Shown here: positions 26,351 through 34,018 of the stretch, one piece after another | Position numbering within the stretch: the stretch's first letter is position 1 | Layout: every line of letters begins with the position of its first letter | The notes under the pieces: model-generated | Told to the model about the DNA's origin: nothing | Databases searched by the model: none | The model's input: only the letters and a program-made list of their open reading frames with translations | Assembly: GCF_001654845.1 (NCBI RefSeq) | Contig: NZ_LXES01000051.1 | Coordinates: 62,001-126,000, forward strand | Direction: 5' to 3' | Length of the DNA stretch: 64,000 nucleotides | From: Enterobacter soli ATCC BAA-2102 | GTDB taxonomy: Bacteria; Pseudomonadota; Gammaproteobacteria; Enterobacterales; Enterobacteriaceae | Made by a program: the position numbers and the translations under genes

Positions 26351-26405
26351 ATTATAACACACCCACAGGGTTATAAACCAATTTGGTTTATTATCCTGAT
26401 ATACT
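26351..26405. promoter_or_regulatory. Divergent gyrA/ubiG promoter region with a perfect inverted repeat
   Basis: On the minus strand TATAAT (26351-26356) serves gyrA. On the plus strand TGATATACT (26397-26405) is an extended -10 for ubiG. Between them ATAAACCAA and TTGGTTTAT form a nine-pair inverted repeat with one central base (26373-26391). It overlaps the expected gyrA -35 region. Confidence 0.65.
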
Positions 26406-26438
26406 GCCCCGTCTTTAAATTACGGAGTAAAAGCGTCC

Positions 26439-27167
26439 ATGAATGCCGAAAAATCCCCGGTGGCTCACAACGTTGACCATGAAGAGATTGCCAAATTCGA
26501 AGCGGTGGCGTCCCGCTGGTGGGATCTCGAAGGTGAGTTTAAACCTTTGCACCGTATTAACCCGCTGCGTCTGGGCTATATCGCGGAGCGTTCCGGCGGT
26601 CTGTTCGGGAAGAAAGTGCTCGACGTAGGCTGTGGTGGTGGCATCCTGGCGGAAAGCATGGCGCGCGAAGGGGCAACCGTTACCGGCCTGGACATGGGGT
26701 TTGAACCTTTGCAGGTTGCACGCTTACACGCGCTGGAATCCGGTGTGCAGGTAGAGTATGTGCAAGAAACCGTCGAGGAACATGCGGCGAAGCACGCCCA
26801 TCAGTACGATGTGGTGACCTGTATGGAAATGCTCGAACACGTTCCAGACCCGCAGTCGGTAGTGAATGCCTGCGCAAAACTGGTTAAACCCGGCGGGCAG
26901 GTGTTCTTCTCTACTATTAACCGTAACGGTAAAGCCTGGTTGATGGCCGTGGTCGGTGCAGAATATGTCCTGCGCATGGTGCCGAAAGGGACGCATGACG
27001 TGAAGAAATTCATCAAGCCTGCTGAATTACTGAGCTGGGTGGATCAAACGTGGCTCAAAGAGCAGCACATCACGGGTCTGCATTACAATCCATTAACAGA
27101 CAAATTCAAGCTCGCCCCGGGTGTTGATGTTAACTATATGTTGCATACAACAGCCAAAAATGACTAA
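26439..27167 (+). CDS. ubiG: UbiG, ubiquinone biosynthesis O-methyltransferase
   Basis: The 242-residue enzyme carries out both O-methylations in ubiquinone synthesis with S-adenosylmethionine. The class I methyltransferase fold is clear: motif I VLDVGCGGGILAESMAREG (about 60-78), DMGFEPLQVAR, and VTCMEMLEHVPDP after it. GGAG lies 14 bases before the ATG. The gene is divergent from gyrA and ends in a hairpin. In E. coli yfaL follows; here nrdA does. Confidence 0.97.
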   Translation: MNAEKSPVAHNVDHEEIAKFEAVASRWWDLEGEFKPLHRINPLRLGYIAERSGGLFGKKVLDVGCGGGILAESMAREGATVTGLDMGFEPLQVARLHALESGVQVEYVQETVEEHAAKHAHQYDVVTCMEMLEHVPDPQSVVNACAKLVKPGGQVFFSTINRNGKAWLMAVVGAEYVLRMVPKGTHDVKKFIKPAELLSWVDQTWLKEQHITGLHYNPLTDKFKLAPGVDVNYMLHTTAKND

Positions 27168-27190
27168 CGTCATCAAATAATCTTATAAAG

Positions 27191-27220
27191 ATTGCGCGAC
27201 ATCATGTTGCGCAATTTTGA
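27191..27220 (+). terminator. Terminator after ubiG
   Basis: ATTGCGC-GACATCATGTT-GCGCAAT (27191-27215) forms a long stem, followed by TTTT. Confidence 0.7.
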
Positions 27221-27388
27221 CCTCTCGTTGAAGAAATCAGCACTCGATCAAATTTTGAATTTTTTTTCTAAATTATTGACATGTCTTCCAGGCCTTACGG
27301 TACGAGGACTTAGGCTTTTTTACCCTTTCACAACCTCAATTTAACCTCAAAATCAACCCTTGTGCTGAAATGATTCGATACTAGAATA

Positions 27389-27435
27389 CTCACCATATAG
27401 CGTTTCTCTTATCGCAAACCCCCTATATGTAGTAT
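27389..27435 (+). promoter_or_regulatory. NrdR boxes of the nrdAB promoter
   Basis: CTCACCATATAGCG (from 27390) and CCCCTATATGTAGTAT (about 27419-27434) resemble the paired NrdR boxes of E. coli nrdA and are about three helical turns apart. NrdR represses ribonucleotide reductase genes when dATP is high. The 27221-27388 stretch before them is AT-rich and I recognise nothing further in it. Confidence 0.6.
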
Positions 27436-27474
27436 TTATCCACAGAGTTAGTCACAAGGCGAATCTGTGGATAA
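27436..27474 (+). promoter_or_regulatory. Two inverted perfect DnaA boxes upstream of nrdA
   Basis: TTATCCACA (27436-27444) and its reverse complement TGTGGATAA (27466-27474) both match the DnaA consensus exactly and lie 21 bases apart, 41 bases before nrdA. In E. coli DnaA binding here couples nrdAB expression to replication. Confidence 0.85.
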
Positions 27475-27515
27475 ACGGGGGATATTTTTTATTTCACGGA
27501 CAGGTAAAAACCCAC

Positions 27516-29801
27516 ATGAATCAGAGTCTGCTGGTGACAAAACGCGACGGTACTACCGAGCGTATCAATCTGGACAAAATCCATCGAGTTCTCGACTGGG
27601 CAGCAGAAGGACTGAACAACGTATCTATCTCCCAGGTTGAACTGCGTTCCCATATCCAGTTCTACGACGGTATCAAAACGTCTGATATTCACGAAACCAT
27701 CATCAAAGCGGCGGCAGATCTGATCTCCCGCGAAGCTCCGGATTATCAGTACCTGGCTGCACGCCTGGCCATTTTCCACCTGCGTAAAAAAGCCTACGGT
27801 CAGTTTGAGCCGCCAGCACTTTACGATCACGTTGTGAAAATGGTTGAGTTAGGCAAATACGACACGCATCTGCTGGAAGACTACACGGAAGAAGAGTTCG
27901 AGCAGATGAACGGGTTTATCGATCACTGGCGCGATATGAACTTCTCCTACGCGGCAGTGAAACAGCTTGAAGGCAAATACCTGGTTCAGAACCGTGTCAC
28001 TGGCGAAATCTACGAGAGCGCCCAGTTCCTTTATATTCTGGTTGCAGCCTGCCTGTTCTCTAACTATCCGCGTGATACCCGTCTGGAATACGTGAAGCGT
28101 TTCTACGATGCGGTGTCGACGTTCAAGATTTCTCTGCCAACGCCAATTATGTCTGGCGTGCGCACCCCTACCCGTCAGTTCAGCTCCTGCGTACTGATCG
28201 AGTGCGGCGACAGCCTGGATTCCATCAACGCCACCTCCAGCGCCATTGTGAAATACGTCTCCCAGCGTGCCGGTATCGGTATTAACGCCGGTCGTATTCG
28301 CGCCCTGGGTAGCCCAATTCGCGGCGGTGAAGCATTCCACACCGGCTGTATCCCGTTCTACAAACACTTCCAGACGGCCGTGAAATCCTGCTCTCAGGGC
28401 GGCGTGCGTGGTGGTGCAGCAACCCTGTTCTACCCAATGTGGCACCTGGAAGTTGAAAGCCTGCTGGTACTGAAAAACAACCGTGGTGTTGAAGGCAACC
28501 GCGTGCGTCACATGGACTACGGCGTGCAGATCAACAAACTGATGTACACCCGTCTGCTGAAAGGTGAAGAGATCACCCTGTTCAGCCCGTCCGACGTCCC
28601 GGGCCTGTACGATGCCTTCTTCGCCGATCAGGATGAGTTTGAGCGTCTGTACACCAAATACGAAAAAGACGACAGCATCCGTAAACAGCGTGTGAAAGCG
28701 GTAGATCTGTTCTCTCTGATGATGCAGGAACGTGCCTCTACTGGCCGTATCTACATTCAGAACGTTGACCACTGCAACACCCACAGCCCGTTCGATCCGG
28801 CCGTTGCACCAGTGCGCCAGTCTAACCTGTGCCTGGAAATCGCCCTGCCAACCAAACCGCTGGACGATGTAAACGACGAAAACGGTGAAATTGCGCTGTG
28901 TACGCTGTCTGCATTCAACCTGGGCGCCATTAAGAGCCTGGACGAGCTGGAAGAACTGGCGGTGCTGGCTGTACGCGCACTCGATGCCCTGCTGGATTAC
29001 CAGGACTACCCAATCCCGGCGGCAAAACGTGGTGCAATGGGTCGTCGTACCTTGGGTATTGGCGTGATCAACTTCGCCTACTGGCTGGCGAAAAACGGTA
29101 AGCGTTATTCTGACGGCAGTGCCAACAACCTGACTCACCAGACGTTTGAAGCTATTCAGTATTACCTGATGAAAGCCTCTAACGAGCTGGCGAAAGAGCA
29201 AGGCGCGTGCCCGTGGTTTAACGAAACCACTTACGCCAAAGGCATCATGCCTATCGATACCTACAAAAAAGACCTGGACGGAATTGTCAGCGAACCGCTG
29301 CACCTCGACTGGGAAGGTTTACGCGAGTCCATCAAGGCCCACGGCCTGCGTAACTCCACGCTCTCTGCCCTGATGCCGTCTGAGACCTCTTCGCAGATCT
29401 CTAACGCCACCAACGGTATTGAGCCACCGCGCGGCCATGTGAGCATCAAAGCGTCGAAAGACGGTGTGCTGCGTCAGGTTGTGCCGGATTACGAAACGCT
29501 GGGTAACAATTACGAGCTGCTGTGGGAAATGCCAAACAACGACGGCTACCTGCAACTGGTTGGGATCATGCAGAAGTTTATCGACCAGTCGATCTCTGCG
29601 AATACCAACTATGACCCGACGCGCTTCCCGTCTGGCAAGGTTCCGATGCAACAACTGCTGAAAGACCTGCTCACCGCCTATAAATTTGGCGTGAAAACCC
29701 TGTACTATCACAACACCCGTGATGGTGCGGAAGACGCCCAGGATGACCTGGCACCGTCAATTCAGGACGATGGCTGCGAAAGCGGCGCATGTAAGATCTA
29801 A
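27516..29801 (+). CDS. nrdA: Ribonucleoside-diphosphate reductase class Ia, alpha subunit
   Basis: The 761-residue subunit reduces ribonucleoside diphosphates. The ATP-cone opens the chain (LLVTKRDGTTERINLDKIHR). Active-site residues are present: Cys225 in SSCVLIECGDS, Asn437-Cys439-Glu441 in QSNLCLEIALP, Cys462 in LCTLSAFNLG, the radical-path tyrosines near 730, and the C-terminal shuttle pair in CESGACKI (Cys754 and Cys759 in E. coli numbering). Length equals E. coli NrdA. NrdR and DnaA sites lie upstream. nrdB follows after a 51-base gap with a stem-loop. Confidence 0.98.
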   Translation: MNQSLLVTKRDGTTERINLDKIHRVLDWAAEGLNNVSISQVELRSHIQFYDGIKTSDIHETIIKAAADLISREAPDYQYLAARLAIFHLRKKAYGQFEPPALYDHVVKMVELGKYDTHLLEDYTEEEFEQMNGFIDHWRDMNFSYAAVKQLEGKYLVQNRVTGEIYESAQFLYILVAACLFSNYPRDTRLEYVKRFYDAVSTFKISLPTPIMSGVRTPTRQFSSCVLIECGDSLDSINATSSAIVKYVSQRAGIGINAGRIRALGSPIRGGEAFHTGCIPFYKHFQTAVKSCSQGGVRGGAATLFYPMWHLEVESLLVLKNNRGVEGNRVRHMDYGVQINKLMYTRLLKGEEITLFSPSDVPGLYDAFFADQDEFERLYTKYEKDDSIRKQRVKAVDLFSLMMQERASTGRIYIQNVDHCNTHSPFDPAVAPVRQSNLCLEIALPTKPLDDVNDENGEIALCTLSAFNLGAIKSLDELEELAVLAVRALDALLDYQDYPIPAAKRGAMGRRTLGIGVINFAYWLAKNGKRYSDGSANNLTHQTFEAIQYYLMKASNELAKEQGACPWFNETTYAKGIMPIDTYKKDLDGIVSEPLHLDWEGLRESIKAHGLRNSTLSALMPSETSSQISNATNGIEPPRGHVSIKASKDGVLRQVVPDYETLGNNYELLWEMPNNDGYLQLVGIMQKFIDQSISANTNYDPTRFPSGKVPMQQLLKDLLTAYKFGVKTLYYHNTRDGAEDAQDDLAPSIQDDGCESGACKI

Positions 29802-29806
29802 TGAAG

Positions 29807-29828
29807 GGCGGGGATTTCCCCGCCTTTA
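29807..29828 (+). other. Stem-loop between nrdA and nrdB
   Basis: GGCGGGG-ATTT-CCCCGCC (29807-29824) followed by TTTATTT. It looks like a weak terminator or a 3'-end protecting hairpin that could set the nrdA:nrdB ratio. Confidence 0.65.
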
Positions 29829-29852
29829 TTTCGTAAGACAGGACTCCAATTC

Positions 29853-30983
29853 ATGGCATATACCACCTTTTCACAGACGAAAAACGACCAGCTCAAAGAG
29901 CCGATGTTCTTCGGCCAGCCGGTCAACGTGGCGCGCTACGATCAGCAAAAATATGACATCTTCGAAAAGCTGATCGAAAAGCAACTCTCCTTCTTCTGGC
30001 GCCCGGAAGAAGTTGACGTTTCCCGCGATCGTATTGATTTCCAGGCACTGCCGGATCACGAAAAGCATATCTTCCTCAGCAACCTGAAGTACCAGACGCT
30101 GCTGGACTCCATCCAGGGCCGCAGCCCGAACGTGGCGCTGCTGCCACTGATCTCGATTCCGGAGCTGGAAACCTGGGTGGAAACCTGGGCGTTCTCTGAG
30201 ACGATCCACTCGCGCTCTTACACCCACATCATCCGCAACATCGTAAACGATCCGGCGGTGGTGTTTGACGACATCGTGACCAACGAGCAGATCCAGAAGC
30301 GCGCGGAAGGCATTGCGCACTACTATGATGAGCTTATCGAGATGACCAGCTACTGGCATCTGCTGGGCGAAGGCACGCACACCGTGAACGGTAAAAGCAT
30401 TACCGTGAACCTGCGCGCGCTGAAAAAACAGCTGTATCTGTGCCTGATGAGCGTGAATGCGCTGGAAGCTATTCGCTTCTACGTGAGCTTCGCCTGCTCC
30501 TTCGCTTTCGCCGAGCGCAAGCTGATGGAAGGTAACGCTAAAATCATCCGTCTGATCGCCCGTGACGAAGCTCTGCACCTGACCGGCACTCAGCATATGC
30601 TGAACCTGCTACGCAGCGGTACGGACGACCCGGAGATGGCGGAAATCGCTGAAGAGTGCAAACAGGAGTGTTATGACCTGTTCGTACTGGCCGCTCAGCA
30701 GGAGAAAGAGTGGGCAGATTACCTGTTCCGCGATGGCTCCATGATCGGCCTGAACAAAGACATTCTGTGCCAGTACGTTGAGTACATCACTAACATCCGT
30801 ATGCAGGCTGTTGGCCTGGATCTGCCGTTCCAGACCCGCTCCAACCCGATCCCGTGGATCAACACCTGGCTGGTGTCCGATAACGTGCAGGTTGCGCCGC
30901 AGGAAGTGGAAGTGAGTTCTTATCTGGTCGGTCAGATCGACGCAGAAGTCGATACTGACGACCTGAGCAACTTCCAGCTCTGA
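29853..30983 (+). CDS. nrdB: Ribonucleoside-diphosphate reductase class Ia, beta subunit
   Basis: The 376-residue subunit holds the diferric-tyrosyl radical cofactor. Iron ligands and the radical tyrosine are at the E. coli positions (mature numbering): Asp84 in TLLDSIQG, Glu115, His118 and Tyr122 in SETIHSRSYTH, and the second Glu/His set in RDEALHLTGTQH. The C-terminal tail ending DDLSNFQL is the peptide that docks onto NrdA. The stop overlaps the yfaE ATG by one base (TGATG), linking it to its cofactor-maintenance ferredoxin. Confidence 0.98.
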   Translation: MAYTTFSQTKNDQLKEPMFFGQPVNVARYDQQKYDIFEKLIEKQLSFFWRPEEVDVSRDRIDFQALPDHEKHIFLSNLKYQTLLDSIQGRSPNVALLPLISIPELETWVETWAFSETIHSRSYTHIIRNIVNDPAVVFDDIVTNEQIQKRAEGIAHYYDELIEMTSYWHLLGEGTHTVNGKSITVNLRALKKQLYLCLMSVNALEAIRFYVSFACSFAFAERKLMEGNAKIIRLIARDEALHLTGTQHMLNLLRSGTDDPEMAEIAEECKQECYDLFVLAAQQEKEWADYLFRDGSMIGLNKDILCQYVEYITNIRMQAVGLDLPFQTRSNPIPWINTWLVSDNVQVAPQEVEVSSYLVGQIDAEVDTDDLSNFQL

Positions 30984-31237
30984 TGACACGCGTAACGCTA
31001 CGTCTTTCTGGTACAGAAGTGCTGTGCCAGGAAGAGCACCCTTCTCTGCTGGTCGCGCTTGAAGCGCATCAGGTTGAGGTAGAGTACCAGTGTCGTGCCG
31101 GGTATTGCGGCTCCTGCCGCTGCCGCCTGGTCGCAGGCCAGGTCGACTGGCTGACCGAACCGCTGGCCTTTATCAACGAAGGGGAAATTTTGCCCTGCTG
31201 CTGCCGGGCAAAAGGCGATATCGAAATCGAGATGTGA
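30983..31237 (+). CDS. yfaE: YfaE, [2Fe-2S] ferredoxin for NrdB cofactor maintenance
   Basis: The 84-residue plant-type ferredoxin carries the cluster pattern CRAGYCGSCRC plus a last ligand in ILPCCCRAKG. In E. coli YfaE supplies electrons to rebuild the diferric-tyrosyl radical of NrdB. The start overlaps the nrdB stop, so translation is coupled. The end is followed directly by a repeat and a REP unit that separate it from convergent glpQ; there is no classical terminator with a T-run. Confidence 0.96.
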   Translation: MTRVTLRLSGTEVLCQEEHPSLLVALEAHQVEVEYQCRAGYCGSCRCRLVAGQVDWLTEPLAFINEGEILPCCCRAKGDIEIEM

Positions 31238-31247
31238 TTGCCCTTGT

Positions 31248-31286
31248 TCCCTCTCCCCATGGGAGAGGGTTAGGGTGAGGGCATCA
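31248..31286. repeat. Dispersed repeat CCCTCTCCCC/GGGAGAGGG
   Basis: CCCTCTCCCC-AT-GGGAGAGGG forms a stem and is followed by TTAGGGTGAGGGC. The same core appears at 50063-50111 and, truncated, at 20626-20657. Repeats of this kind are common between genes in Enterobacter, Klebsiella and Salmonella. Confidence 0.8.
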
Positions 31287-31303
31287 GGCCGCAGAGCCTG
31301 ATT

Positions 31304-31335
31304 GTCGGGTGACGGCTTCGCCTTACCCGACCTAC
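31304..31335. repeat. REP unit between yfaE and glpQ
   Basis: TCGGGTGACGGCTTCGCCTT followed by ACCCGACCTAC is a REP palindrome with outer stem TCGGGT/ACCCGA and inner stem GGC-TTC-GCC. It directly abuts the repeat before it. Confidence 0.85.
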
Positions 31336-31340
31336 AAAAC

Positions 31341-32399
31341 CTACTTCCGGTGAATGAATTCGACCGCTTTATCCGGGAAATCCGTAAACAACCCGTCCAC
31401 ACCCGCCTGGTGATACAACACGTCGTACAGCTGATTCACATCCGTTGCATACGGCGGCAACTGATCTGCCCGCACCGTATACGGATGCACCAGCATCTTG
31501 CTGGCGTGTGCTTCTTTCACCATCGCCGTCAGCTTTATGTGGCCTGGCGTTGAACCTTCTGCCACCAGCATATGGTAATCCGGCCCAATACCGTCGGCGT
31601 ACTGCGCAATCTGTTTCATCGCGCCCGGCTTAAACATCCAGTCGTAGTTGTAGTTCACCCACTTCCCGTCAGGCTGTTTCTCCTGGGTTTCATTCCAGTC
31701 GGTATAGGCAATCAGCTGCACCAGGTTGAGGTTCATCCCCATTTTTGGCTCCAGCTCGGTTTTAATGCGCTTCAGTTCAGCGGCATCAAAACATTGCAGA
31801 TAGACCTTGTCCTGCTTGCTGGTGTAACCGTACTTCTTCAGTACCTCCAGCGTTCTGGCAGCAATGTCCTTCCCTTCCTGATGATGGAACCACGGCGCTT
31901 TGATTTCCGGGTAGATGCCAATGTTTTTGCCCGTCGAGTGGTTCAGCCCCTGAACAAACTCGATCTCCTCTTCGAAGGTATGAATGCGGAAATCAGATTT
32001 ACCCATCGGGAAACGTCCCGGATAGACCTGCACTTTCTTGCCGTTTTCAATTTCAAAGCCTTCGGTAAATTTCAGCGAGCGAATTTCCGCCAGCGTGAAG
32101 TCGATAGCGTAATAGCGCCCGTCCTTACGCGCACGCTGCGGGAAACGTTCGGCCACGTCTGTCACACGGTCAAGATAGTGGTCATGCAGGACGACCAGCT
32201 GGTCGTCCTTTGTCATCACCAAATCCTGCTCCAGATAATCCGCCCCTTGCGCATAGGCCATCGCTTTCGCCGGAAGTGTGTGTTCCGGCAAATACCCGCT
32301 CGCGCCACGGTGGGCAATCACGATTTTATCTGCCGCCAGTGCGGAACCGGTCATCAGGCCTGCCAGCAGCAGGCCGCTTGCTAATTGCGTTAATTTCAT
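31341..32399 (-). CDS. glpQ: GlpQ, periplasmic glycerophosphodiester phosphodiesterase
   Basis: The 352-residue precursor has a Sec signal peptide ending GSALA-ADK. The GDPD fold starts with KIVIAHRGASGYLPEHTLPA, which supplies the catalytic His, and continues with DYLEQDLVMTKD and VVLHDHYLDRVT. It splits deacylated phospholipids to glycerol-3-phosphate, which GlpT imports. GGAG precedes the ATG. It follows glpT by 11 bases in one operon under GlpR and CRP control. Confidence 0.97.
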   Translation of the reverse strand: MKLTQLASGLLLAGLMTGSALAADKIVIAHRGASGYLPEHTLPAKAMAYAQGADYLEQDLVMTKDDQLVVLHDHYLDRVTDVAERFPQRARKDGRYYAIDFTLAEIRSLKFTEGFEIENGKKVQVYPGRFPMGKSDFRIHTFEEEIEFVQGLNHSTGKNIGIYPEIKAPWFHHQEGKDIAARTLEVLKKYGYTSKQDKVYLQCFDAAELKRIKTELEPKMGMNLNLVQLIAYTDWNETQEKQPDGKWVNYNYDWMFKPGAMKQIAQYADGIGPDYHMLVAEGSTPGHIKLTAMVKEAHASKMLVHPYTVRADQLPPYATDVNQLYDVLYHQAGVDGLFTDFPDKAVEFIHRK

Positions 32400-32410
32400 C
32401 GCAGTGCTCC

Positions 32411-33763
32411 TTATCCACGACGCGCCAGCACGTCGGCGTGGTGACGTTTTTCACCGATCATCACAACAATCAGCAGCAGAACAGCCAGCACGCTACCGCC
32501 AATCATCACCATAAAGCCGCCATCCCAGCCGAAGAAGTCAACGGTATAGCCCACAATGGCGCTCGCCGCGACCGAGCCGCCCAGATAACCAAACAGACCG
32601 GTGAAGCCCGCAGCCGTCCCTGCCGCTTTTTTCGGTGCCAGCTCCAGCGCATGAAGACCAATCAACATCACCGGGCCGTAAATCAGGAAGCCGATCACAA
32701 TCATACAGGCCATATCCACGCCCGGGTTGCCCGGTGGGTTGAGCCAGTAAACCACGGTGGCGATAGTCACCAGGGTCATAAAGAACACGCCAGTTGCGCC
32801 ACGGTTGCCACGGAACACTTTGTCCGACATCCAGCCACACAGCAGCGTGCCTGGGATCCCGGCGTATTCATACAGGAAGTACGCCCAGGAGGATTTATCC
32901 AGCGCGAAGTGCTTCACCTCTTTCAGGTAGGTTGGCGACCAGTCGAGGATGCCGTAACGCAGCAGATAGACAAATACGTTCGCCACCGCGATGTACCACA
33001 GCAGTTTGTTGGGCAGCACGTACTTCATGAAGATCTGCTTTGCGGTCAGCTCTTCTTCGTGTTGCTCGCTATAGTCATCCGGGTAGTCGTTTTTATACTC
33101 TTCAATCGGTGGCAGGCCGCAGGACTGCGGCGTATCGCGCATCAGCGCGAAGGCAAAAATCGCTACTACAATTGCGCCAAAGGCAGGCATGTAGAGCGCG
33201 GCTTTCCAGTCGTTGAACCAGGCCATCCCCAGCAGGAACAACAGCGGCGGAATACCGCCCCCCACGTTATGGGCACAGTTCCACACCGACACGATGCCGC
33301 CACGTTCTTTCTGCGACCACCAGTGCACCATGGTACGTCCGCACGGCGGCCACCCCATCCCCTGGAACCAGCCGCACAGGAACAGCAACACAAACATAAC
33401 GGCAATGCTGGAGGTCGCCCACGGCACAAAGCCCATAAACAACATCACCGCTGCCGCCAGAATCAGACCGGCAGGCAGGAACACGCGCGGATTCGAGCGA
33501 TCCGACACCGAACCCATAATGAATTTAGAAAAACCGTAGGCAATTGAAATCCCGGACAGCGCAAACCCCAGGTCGCCGCGTGAAAAGCCCTGCTCCACCA
33601 GATACGGCATGGCGAGCGCAAAGTTCTTACGTACCAGATAGTAAGCCGCGTACCCGAAGAAAATCCCGAGGAAGATTTGCCAACGCAGGCGACGGTAAAG
33701 CGGATCGATTTCTGCCTCTGGCAGACGCGCCCGATGCGGCGCAGGTTTGAAGATACTGAGCAT
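32411..33763 (-). CDS. glpT: GlpT, glycerol-3-phosphate/phosphate antiporter
   Basis: ATG 33763 (MLSIFKPAPHRARLPEAEID) follows GGAGG and gives 450 residues; six upstream codons are not part of the gene. Twelve membrane segments of the major facilitator superfamily carry the family signature (GFALSGISIAYGFSKFIMG, then SDRSNPR). The substrate arginines of E. coli GlpT fall in LVRKNFA and LLRYGIL. It exchanges external glycerol-3-phosphate for phosphate and also imports fosfomycin. It is divergent from glpABC. Confidence 0.98.
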   Translation of the reverse strand: MLSIFKPAPHRARLPEAEIDPLYRRLRWQIFLGIFFGYAAYYLVRKNFALAMPYLVEQGFSRGDLGFALSGISIAYGFSKFIMGSVSDRSNPRVFLPAGLILAAAVMLFMGFVPWATSSIAVMFVLLFLCGWFQGMGWPPCGRTMVHWWSQKERGGIVSVWNCAHNVGGGIPPLLFLLGMAWFNDWKAALYMPAFGAIVVAIFAFALMRDTPQSCGLPPIEEYKNDYPDDYSEQHEEELTAKQIFMKYVLPNKLLWYIAVANVFVYLLRYGILDWSPTYLKEVKHFALDKSSWAYFLYEYAGIPGTLLCGWMSDKVFRGNRGATGVFFMTLVTIATVVYWLNPPGNPGVDMACMIVIGFLIYGPVMLIGLHALELAPKKAAGTAAGFTGLFGYLGGSVAASAIVGYTVDFFGWDGGFMVMIGGSVLAVLLLIVVMIGEKRHHADVLARRG

Positions 33764-34018
33764 GACAGCCTCCGTGGCCATATTTGAATTTTCAGAGGGT
33801 TATCTACCCCCTAACTCCAGAGAGGCGGCGATGTTAAAAAATCACAGTGATTGTTACTGTGAAACAACGCACAGATTGTTACAGAAATATGACAATATGC
33901 GCAAAAAAGCGCATGAAATCACGTTTCAATTTCGTATTTTGCTCGATTATGTTCGAAATCAAACAAACCACAGAATTGATGTGGCTAAATGGTAAAAAAA
34001 CGAACATGAGGGAAGACA
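33764..34018. promoter_or_regulatory. Divergent glpT/glpA control region
   Basis: A CRP-type site TGTGA-AACAAC-GCACA lies at 33858-33873, beside TCACAGTGA at 33842-33850. GlpR-type half sites appear in GCTCGATTATGTTCGAAATC (33941-33960) and in CGAACAT (34001-34007). The arrangement suits glycerol-3-phosphate induction and catabolite control of both operons. FNR and ArcA sites known from E. coli glpA were not placed. Confidence 0.7.

Noticed and set aside
27849..29303. A 484-codon open frame antisense to nrdA
   Set aside because: Same reasoning: full overlap with a conserved gene, no ribosome site, no family resemblance.
32210..33547. A 445-codon open frame antisense to glpT and the glpQ start
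   Set aside because: It spans two well-supported genes on the other strand and translates to a His/Gln/Arg-rich, domain-free product.
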